A stretch of 64,000 bases of DNA from Nageia nagi. Its lineage: Eukaryota > Pinophyta. The DNA lies in assembly GCA_050084985.1 (NCBI GenBank), contig JBITNC010000001.1, forward strand, positions 56,916,001 to 56,980,000, in the 5' to 3' direction. Shown here piece after piece: positions 56,691-64,000 of the stretch (the first letter of the stretch is position 1; every line of letters starts with the position of its first letter). Under the pieces are notes generated by a model. It was not told where the DNA came from, ran no database searches, and saw only the letters and a program-made list of their open reading frames with translations. The translations under genes and the position numbers were made by a program.

Positions 56691-57850
56691 CCGATATAGC
56701 TGATGACGTGAACCAAAATGTGAACTTGATGAATTTTGCACTGGCAGATATAGGAGTTTTTGCTGTGGAAACAAGATCAGGAAAAAGTCCCCTAGTCTCC
56801 AACATTTCAGAAAGAAAAGTTGAACCCCAAAAGAGTTTCAGAGCAGTGTTTCCTAAAAGGCAAGATGCAGTTCCTGGTTCTAAGGAAAAGATCCTGGAAA
56901 AGGAAACAGTTTCCCAAAAATTCCCATTTTCAAAAACTAAACCGATGCCCAAAGATAGTGATCAAAATCTTCAAAGGTTAAGGTCTCCTTCACTTACCAA
57001 GCACCAGAGAAAAGATGATACTCTACAGCTTCAGGAAAAATTTACTGACAGATTTAGAAACAAAATTGGTGAACCTCCAGCTATCCCAGAGTTCAACATT
57101 ATGGCGGAGCTAAAGAGAACTCCAGTGAGAGTGTCCTTGTTTGAAGCTCTAAAAATTCTTGGGCAAATTGATTTACTGAAAACATCTCTTATAGCATTGA
57201 ATGAAGGAATGGAAAGAGTGCTTAATCTTTTTGAAACATCAAAATATCCAGGGATGGGAAAGAACAAACCTCCAGCTTTTTACATGACTTTGGAAATCAA
57301 GGGATATGTACTCCATAATTGTTTGGTTGATTCTGGGGCAGTTACTACTATGATGCCTAAAGCAGTGTGCGATGTAATGGGGTTGCCTATGATAAGAACA
57401 TCCACTGGAGTATTACAACTGGATTCCACACCTATCAAAATAGTAGGAGTAATCAAGGATGTAGTCCTGAAAATACATAAGTGTCCCTCTGTAATTATTA
57501 TTCAGGAAGTTGTAGTTGTTGAGCTGCCCCCTTTGTTCGGGCTATGTCTATCTAGAGAGTTTACAACTAAGATAGGGGGTTATCTAGCAATGGATTACAC
57601 TCATTATTTGATCCCTTGTGGGAATAAGAGGGTAAGATTGAATAATGAGGAAATTTCTGAGTTTCACGTAGAGAAAAAGGAGGAGGTTTGCGCAAACTTT
57701 GGTGAATTGGAAGAATCAGATGAATTACTGGAAGAGCTGCAAACTGAAGACCCTTGTAGTATGAGTATGCTCAACACCATCTATGACGTGGAGTTTGGAA
57801 ATTATTGTTTAATAGAGCCAGAATCTTTCATCTCGAAACTCACAAGGGAA
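56691..57850 (+). pseudogene. Element G protease with N-terminal linker
   Basis: This is part of a 448-codon open frame (56708-58054), the longest in the window. A basic/polar linker (56710-57060) leads to FEALKILGQIDLLKTSLIAL near 57141 and the aspartic protease at 57280-57610: YVLHNCLVDSGAVTTMMPKA with the D-S-G-A site intact, then VVVVELPPLFGLCLSREFTT. An acidic linker (about 57650-57790) follows. The function is maturation of Gag-Pol. Both A and G have the SREFTT-to-DYTH end. Confidence 0.9.
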
Positions 57851-58583
57851 GATTTTAGGAGAAATGAAATATGGGAGATGTCTTTTGATGGGGCAAGATC
57901 CAAAAATGGATCCAGGGTCAGGATTATCCTGACCAACCCAATTGGTAAGGTACATATATTTTCTTTCAGACTCACCTGGTTATGTTCAAATAATGTGGCA
58001 GAATATGAAGCTCTTTGCCTGGGACTAGAACAAGCTATCAAAATGAAAATTTAGTGTCTAAAGATCAAAGGGGATTCAGACTTGATCGTGAAATAGGTGA
58101 CGAGTAAATGTTCAGTCAAACATCATTATTTGAAAGCCTACATGAATCGGGTGTTGGGATCTATTTGAGCATTTCAAAGCATTGCATATTCAGTCTATCC
58201 CAAGGAAATTCAACCAAGAAGCTAACACATTAGCACAAATGGGAGCCAGTTTTGATCCCACCAATGACTGGTTTCGGAGGAAGAGTGTTCAGCTCATTTT
58301 CAGGCCATCAGTTCTGGATAATGATTCCTTTTGGCAAGTTTTCCAGGATGAAGCTCAAATTAATCAATTTTTATTACAACAAGCAGTATGTCATGCAGTA
58401 GGAGAAGAGGAATCTGAAGTTTTTCGAGAACAAGACATAATTCAGCTGAATAACAATAAACTCCCTAAAGATTTGATTCCATTCGAAGGATTATTCGACA
58501 AAAGTGACCAGGTAAAAAGAAGGGGTATGAATATAAATCCAGATAATATAAAGAACATGAAGTTTTTCCGAGTAAGTCATTAA
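57851..58583 (+). pseudogene. Element G extra RNase H-like (aRH) domain between protease and RT
   Basis: WEMSFDGARSKNGSRVRI from 57869 (Asp codon at 57887), SNNVAEYEALCLGLEQAI near 57988 (Glu), KIKGDSDLIVK near 58063 (Asp), then after a one-base shift the block SIPRKFNQEANTLAQMGAS near 58194, where the last catalytic Asp is replaced (N-T in place of A-D). This is the pattern of the additional RNase H of Tat retroelements and of plant RNase H-like proteins. A further piece, to 58583, is shared with A (FWQVFQDEAQINQFL against FYQVFDFDENIMNFL). A stop lies at 58055. Confidence 0.85.
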
Positions 58584-59490
58584 AAATTGGTATATCTAAT
58601 ACTCCAGAATAGATTCAGGAAATTGTACAGTTATGCAGAACGTATGTTGATGTTATTGCTTGGTCTTATGATGATTTAAAGGTTTTTGATAAATCAGTGA
58701 TACAACATACAATCGAGTTGATAGATGATGCTAAATCGGTCAGACAAAAACAAAGACCAGTAAACCCCAAGATTGAATTTGCCATGAAGCAGGAGGTGCT
58801 GAAACTGTACAAGGCTAGGATAATTTATCCCATCAAGCATTCCACTTGGGTAGCCAATCTTGTGCCTGTCTAGAAGAAAAATGGCGAGATAAGGTTGTGT
58901 GTAGATTTCTGAGGTTTGAACAGAGTATCATTGAGGGATCATTACCCCTTACCTCCAATGGAACAAATACTAAATACTGTAGCTGGAGCTGAAAAGTTCT
59001 CTTTGATAGACGGTTTCTTCAGGTACAATCAGATTTGGGTCTGAAATGAAGATCAGTTCAAAATAGCTTTTACAACTAAATGGGGCACGTTTGCTTTTCA
59101 AAGAATGTTGTTTGGACTATCCAATGTAGGGGCTACCTTTTAGAGAGCTATGGATTATGCGTTTGGAGAGCTGGTAAATAAGAGTCTGTTGGTATACCTT
59201 GATGATATTACTATTTTCTCTCACGATAGAAACATGCATGTTCAACATCTGGAGCAAGCCTTCATCAAATGTAGGAGGTATGGTATATCCTTAAATCCTA
59301 AGAAGTCTATCTTCGCAGTAGATGAGGGTAAATTATTGGGCCATGTCATTTCAAAAGAGGGATGGGCTATTGATCCGGATAGAGTTAAAGCTATAAATGA
59401 CTTGTCTCTCCCGTCTAATAAGAAGTCTCTACAATCTTTTCTGGGTCAGATTAACTTTGTCAGAAGATTTATTTAGGATTTCTCAAACAT
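58584..59490 (+). pseudogene. Element G reverse transcriptase
   Basis: In one frame from about 58575: VDVIAWSYDDLKVFDKSVIQ near 58639, IIYPIKHSTWVANLVPV near 58818, NGEIRLCVDF, DHYPLPPMEQILNTVAGAEK near 58938, FAFQRMLFGLSNVGATF near 59094, and VYLDDITIFSHDRNMHVQHL near 59190 with the catalytic YLDD intact. LLGHVISKEGWAIDPDRVKA and KSLQSFLGQINFVRRFI close the domain. Stops in this frame at 58610, 58871, 58910, 59042, 59141 and 59474 each fall on a Gln- or Arg-type position. Confidence 0.93.
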
Positions 59491-60030
59491 TATCAAACCT
59501 ATCACTTGGATGCTAAAAAAAGATACTCCTTTTGTATGTACTGAGGAAGGTAAAGAAGCTTTTCAGAAAATTAAGGTAGCAATTACAAAAGCTCCTGTAC
59601 TGAGAAATCCAAATTTTAGCAAAGAATTTATTTTGTATGCATATGGTTCAGATACTAGTGTTGCAGCCATTTTAACCCAGAAGTACGAAAGAAATGAAGA
59701 TTATCCAGTCGCATTTTTCAGCCAGACTATGAACAGTTGTGAGGAAAAATACACTTTCATTGAAAAACAAGTCCTGGCTATTGTGAAAGCACTCGATAAG
59801 TTAAAACATTACATTACTCAGAGTAGGATTTTGATTCTAACTATACACCCGGATGTTAGGTCTTATGTTATGCAGGGAGAATTGGGAGAAGGAAGACCCA
59901 GGTGGATTTCAAAAATTCTAAAATACGATGTGGAAATTCGGCCCACCAAGCTCATAAAAGGAAGAGCACTTTGTGAGCAACTTGCAAAACCTATGATACC
60001 AAAAAAAGGAGATGGTATGCTTTGTTGAAC
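59491..60030 (+). pseudogene. Element G RNase H (the usual gypsy copy)
   Basis: A 172-codon open stretch from 59510: EGKEAFQKIKVAITKAPVLR, then ILYAYGSDTSVAAILTQKY (the usual T-D-A-S reads A-Y-G-S, as in A, so the first catalytic Asp is changed in both), PVAFFSQTMNSCEEKYTFIE, QVLAIVKALDKLKHYI and TIHPDVRSY. It is followed by WISKILKYDVEIRPTKLIKG. The shared loss of the first Asp in A and G suggests that this copy is not the catalytic RNase H of the family (inference). Confidence 0.88.
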
Positions 60031-61336
60031 AAGAAACCCCAGAATCCATACCCGGAGATACAACAAAGGATTAGATGGAGCAATTAAGCAAATATTTTGA
60101 GATCGAAAAATTGCCAGGAAAAATGAATGCATCCCAAAGAAGGCGATTCAAGATACATGCCCAGAATTACACGAAGATAGATCAGATACTTTAAGGAGAA
60201 ATCATGATGGCATTTTGCTAAGATGTGTGCCAACGACAAAGTTAGCTAAGCTCATTAAAGATTTTCATTTTGAAGAGTCTGGAGGTCATTACTCCGGATA
60301 CACGATAGTGGGTAAGATCATTCAGGCAGGATATTACTGGCCCACTATGTTCAAAGAGGCTTTTGCAAAGGCACAAAATTGTGAGAATTGTCAGAGGTAT
60401 GTGGGAAGAAAGAGAAATGCGGCATTACCATTGGAACCAATCCAAGTAGAAGAACCCTTCCAATAGTGGGGGCTAGATTTTATCGGAGTCATCAATCCAA
60501 ACTCCTCTTCCAGACACAAATTCATCCTTACTACTACAGACTTTTTTACCAGATGGGCAGAAGCAGAGGCTATAAAAGAGGCAAATCAGAAGACTATTCT
60601 GAGATTTGTGGAAAAGTTAATTACCAGGTATGGTGTTCCTCAAACGATAATTTTGGATAATGGTTTGGTGTTCGTAGGAGCTGAGGTTATTGATTTTGCT
60701 ATGAGATTAGGTATCTATTGGAAAACTTCCTCAAATTATTACCCCCAGGGTAATGGTTTGGCTGAGTCCACAAACAAAAATTTGATTCAAATTCTCAAAA
60801 GAACAGTGGAGGATAATCCCCAAACTTGGCACGAAAAGCTCAATTGGGCATTATGGGAAAATAGGATCACAGTAAAGTCAGCCATTAAAACCAGCCCATA
60901 TACATTGGTATACAGTAAAAGGGCAGTATTACCAAGTCATTTTGAGCTTCCGATTTTAAAAGTTTTACAGGAATATGGTGAGGATTTTGAATCTCTCAAG
61001 GTTCAGATGAATGAACTGTTGCACCTAGAAGAGCTCCGGAATCAATCATATCAAGACCTTCAGAGAAGAAATGAAATAGTAAAAAGATGGTTTGATGGTC
61101 GAAAATCAACTTCGGATACTTTCAGAGAAGGAGATTTAGTATTGAAATGGGATGAGGATAGAGCTAAACCAGGGAAACACAAAAAATTTGAGTCCATGTG
61201 GTTCGGACCCTATGTAGGAGCTAAATGCGTTGGGAAAAATGCCTTTGAGCTGGCAAAATTAAATGGGTGCAAATTGGCAATTTCAGTTAATGGACAACAC
61301 CTAAAGCGATATAAGATCGTAAGCATGGGACAGTGA
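60031..61336 (+). pseudogene. Element G integrase
   Basis: Zinc-binding part at 60210-60420: HFEESGGHYSGYTIVGKIIQ, then NCENCQRYVG (H-H-C-C intact). The core has WGLDFIGVINPNSSS near 60467 after a TAG at 60464, TIILDNGLVFVGAEVIDFAM near 60644, and GNGLAESTNKNLIQILKRTV near 60749, so all three catalytic acids D-D-E are kept. The last 242 codons (60608-61336) are open to the natural end, with SMWFGPYVGAKCVGKNAFEL near 61193 as the GPY/F-like module and HLKRYK near the C-terminus. One frame change near 60460. It inserts the cDNA into the chromosome. Confidence 0.94.
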
Positions 61337-61825
61337 TTATTTTTTTAAAAAAAATATGATTTTGTACACATATTGTAAATAGTGTGCCGTTTACATTTAT
61401 TTCAAGTTGTCATTATGGTTGTCAGTTATTTATTAGTAACTTAGTGGTAGCTGTACTTTTTGCATCGGTAGAATTGAAGTTTCCAAAAGGGTATAGAAAA
61501 TCAAATCTCAGAGTTCCCGAAAAGAGCGCATAATATCAAATCGGTTATTAATGCTACCATCCGTGAGGATATTGTGCACGTTCCAAGAGATTGTGCATCA
61601 ATCAACAAAAGGAGCTATAAAAGGACCAAGAGAACTACTCACCAAAATACCTAAATTCTAGAATTCATAAGAAGTATTCACTTACAAATTTGCAAAACTA
61701 GTATCTACTATGCATTGCCAGGAGCTGTGGAATATAGCGAAAGAATTTGAGTAAAGTAAAGTGTTGGTTAGGGGTGACAGAAGTGATACAAGAAGAGTTG
61801 ATAAGCACAACACAAGCAAACAGAA
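61337..61825 (+). other. Spacer between pol and 3' ORF of element G
   Basis: About 490 bases without a coding region. It matches in position and partly in sequence (TTTGTACA) the spacer of A at 21047-21538. AAGGTAAGT at 61937-61945 is a near-perfect 5' splice site, but I find no acceptor that makes a clear product. Confidence 0.45.
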
Positions 61826-63530
61826 ATGAGCTCAGGATCATCGGTGAAGATAGCAAGGAAAATAACGGATTCCATGGAATTATTGTGGGATACTGAAATT
61901 ACAGCCTGAAATAAGAACCCGAAGGGCACCACTGAAGGTAAGTGCCCTTTAGTTTTAATCATATAGCACATTCACTAATGGGGTCAGGCCTCATGTATTT
62001 CATCCCCCATAGATGCTTTCCTACTCCTGAGTTGATAGAGTTTATAAAGGGGGCATTTGATCCTGCAACCAGGATAGTCAGAGACTTGCAAGGTAGAACT
62101 ATCTTAAATTTGGATTCCATTTCAATAGCAAAGGCTTTTAATCCACCCTCCCCTATGCATTCCCTTGTGCACATTGATTGGTATATGACCCCTAGTTCCA
62201 ATCTGAGAGCAAATATCATGGCCTAGCTAAATAAAAATGCAGCTGGGACTGTAAAGTTTATGGAGTTCCCCAGTTCTGAGCTCCCGCTCTCCAATTTTTC
62301 TGCACATCTACAATTATTATTATCCATGTTGGCCATAGCAGTAGGCAAAAAGATAGATAGGTATCTCTCGCCATCAAAATTAGCTATTGCATACCAGATT
62401 TCCCATCCAAACTCTCCTACAATGTATGACTGGGCTATCGCCCTTTCAGATGGAATATCTGAACAGTTAGAAAAGATTAGTGAGGGATTTAATTTTTCGT
62501 ATGTGTCACACATTATTTGGATGATGATTCATTAGAATGCTGATGTTTTCAAGAATTTAACCTTGGTTCAGACTGATGAAAGAGGGTCTCAGAAGCCAGT
62601 GGACCAATGGACTGAGGAGGTGAGGTCTTCAGCGGATTATTACTTCTTTGTAGAAAGCTTTTTGGTTCCTGCAATGAGTTTATTTACCCTCGTAGTTCCA
62701 AGATTATCAACAGCTTCTAAGATTTACCTCCAGATACCACATGGAGAGACCGGGGACTGGTTCTTCACAAAGGAGGGGACTTTCATTAGGCTTTATGGAT
62801 ATTCTGGGGCTCCTTTCTTACTACCGGTCCATGTAATGGATTGGGTTTTTAGCATGGAATATGCCAGATAAATGGATTATATAGATTCTAAATATGGAGC
62901 TGCAATAAAGAAGAGGATAGTTTATGCCCTTCCTCATAAAGTGCACAACTTGGTGCTTCAAAGCAGGGGAGCAAATGAATAATTAAAAGGTAAATTGTTG
63001 AATTTAAAATTGAAAGAACTTAGTCAATATTTGCTATATGATTCGGAGGATATCTTTGGTAAGAGGTTGAGGGGCCAGCCCAACCCCCTGAGTTTCAGAG
63101 CTAAATCCAGGCTGGAGCTGCTTAAATGGCAAAACCCAAAACATGAAGACAAGGTAATGCCCACTGCCTTGATTACTAAAGATTTATTGCCACCGTGGTT
63201 GAGTTTTTACAGCAAAAAGGCAAATTTTGACCCAAAAATAGACTCCATCTCCAAAAAATCTTTGAAAACCTTAAGAGATCAGAGATGGAGTGAAGAAAAA
63301 ATAGTCGCCTTCACCCAGTACCGGATTGAGTCCGAAAATCAGAATACCCCTCTAGATTCTGATTTAGATGAGAAATTTGAGGAGATGTGGAGAATAGAAC
63401 ATCCTATAGACATCCCTGCAAGCAAAGGTTCAGATGATAGTGATGAGGAGGGAGAGCAGGGACCTATAATGTCCCAAGAATCAGCTCAGGAGGAGCGATC
63501 AAGGGAGGAACCAAGGAGGTTTCCATGGAA
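61826..63530 (+). pseudogene. Element G 3' ORF, globular part, function unknown
   Basis: Coding from an ATG at 61826 (MSSGSSVKIARKITDSMELL) or 61978 (MGSGLMYFIPHRCFPTPELI), through four stops at apparent Gln positions (62223, 62533, 62869 and one near 62980), to about 63530. Blocks shared with A: HIIWMMIHQNADVF, GDWFFTKEGTFIRLYGYS, PFLLPVHVMDWVF, IDSKYGA, SLKTLRDQRWSEEKIVAFTQ. There is a GLM/HRC-rich start and no membrane segment or signal peptide that I can see. An acidic stretch (SDDSDEEGEQG) lies near 63430. It is about 550-600 residues in all. Not any gag, pol or env family I recognise. Its position recalls the env-like ORF of Athila. Confidence 0.75.
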
Positions 63531-63992
63531 ACAACAGCTAGGAGGCTCAGGAGGGTGTATACTATTAAAAGGAAAGTCCAAAAGGAGATGGCACCGCTCC
63601 CACCACCGCCAAAGAGAAGAAGAAGGAGCCCTACTCCATCAAGTACGCTCTCTACTCCCTCTTCCCCTGTTTCTCTTACTCCTGCTCTGTCTATTCCTAC
63701 CATGCCCATTTCCATTCCAAGTTCACTTCCACAAATTCTAGCAGCCATTCCAGCTTCACCCATCCAATCTCTCATAACACCACCACTGCCTATTCAATGG
63801 CAAAGCTCCCTGCCCCTCACATCCAGCCCACAAGTTCCCCCCATCATTAGTGTCACTATAATACTGTCATCACCTTTTCCATCTCCGCCTCCATCATCCT
63901 CTCCTCCATCCATTCCAGCTCTTCCTACTGTGGATCCATCTGGCAGTAGTGTCCCTGGGCCCAGTCAAGCTAGCCCCGTGACAGCAGCATAG
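63525..63992 (+). pseudogene. Element G 3' ORF, basic and proline/serine-rich C-terminal tail
   Basis: In a frame shifted relative to the preceding part, the sequence reads ARRLRRVYTIKRKVQKEMAP, then LPPPPKRRRRSPTPSSTLST and a long Pro/Ser/Ile-rich run to a TAG at 63990. PPPPKRRRRSP is a good nuclear-localisation-like cluster; A has KRRR at the same relative place (23502). I take this to be the true continuation after a frameshift near 63525-63540, because the alternative frame turns into a Leu/Pro run without sense. Low complexity makes the exact assignment uncertain. Confidence 0.6.
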
Positions 63993-64000
63993 CAGATCGT

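Larger units (their letters stand above)
53577..64000 (+). mobile_element. Element G: Tat/Athila-type Ty3/gypsy retrotransposon, runs off the window
   Basis: G starts with an LTR (53577-55308) followed by a primer-binding-like site and gag, protease, RNase H-like domain, RT, RNase H, integrase and a 3' ORF that reaches about 63990. The 3' LTR would lie beyond the window. It is the homologue of A over its whole coding length but far better preserved: most frames are open for 100-450 codons, and most breaks are single stops at Gln or Arg codons plus about four frameshifts. At least 10.4 kb long. Confidence 0.92.

Noticed and set aside
56653-57267. Minus-strand open frames opposite G gag-protease (also 57802-58041, 59863-60132, 62223-62513, 63464-63775)
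   Set aside because: Shadows of the well-supported + strand polyprotein and 3' ORF.
61937-61990. GTAAGT...TAG considered as an intron in front of the 3' ORF of G
   Set aside because: The nearest AG gives an intron of only about 30 bases, too short to be spliced in plants; no better acceptor was found.

Overview
The window is AT-rich nuclear DNA of a large-genome seed plant, and it is almost entirely retroelements stacked inside one another. I found no intact host gene, no tRNA or rRNA gene, no CRISPR array and nothing bacterial. A decayed PLS-type pentatricopeptide-repeat (PPR) pseudogene, plant-type Ty1/copia, Ty3/gypsy and LINE proteins, and very heavy transition-type decay fit a plant with slow DNA removal. 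A gymnosperm is my best guess, but it is only an inference.

Left half (1-27,240): element A is an old Ty3/gypsy element of Tat/Athila type on the + strand. Its 5' LTR is cut by the window start, and its 3' LTR ends at 27,240. Element B, a Ty1/copia element (3,208-16,999), sits inside A between gag and protease. The 5' LTR of B is itself split by element C, a complete Ty3/gypsy element (3,345-10,226) with a perfect ATCTC target duplication. The order of insertion is therefore A, then B, then C. Removing B and C, A reads on from gag through protease, an RNase H-like domain, RT, a second RNase H and integrase, to a long extra ORF before the 3' LTR.

Middle (27,241-35,400): degraded DNA of uncertain origin. 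It holds a 0.3-0.4 kb direct repeat, a PPR pseudogene made of three ~308-bp units, a ~29-bp minisatellite, a copia RT fragment butted against a + strand LINE fragment, and an unassigned minus-strand coding-like stretch.

Right half (35,400-53,560): element E, a minus-strand plant LINE, is split twice. Element D, a young minus-strand copia element (36,760-45,286, perfect AGGGG duplication, LTRs ~1% different), lies in its reverse transcriptase. Element F, a badly decayed + strand copia element (47,039-52,910), lies in its endonuclease. From 53,577 to the window end is element G, a relative of A and much better preserved: 5' LTR, gag, protease, RNase H-like domain, RT, RNase H, integrase and a 3' ORF with a basic/proline-rich tail.

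Points most worth a second look: (1) in both A and G the extra RNase H domain lies between protease and RT, not between RNase H and integrase as in well-known Tat elements; (2) both carry a recognisably homologous ORF downstream of integrase that matches no family I know; (3) copia elements B and D share matching donor and acceptor sites for a 2.3-2.8 kb leader intron; (4) the LTR of G carries an array of TGACGTCA-like sites. All protein calls are by eye; no database was searched.
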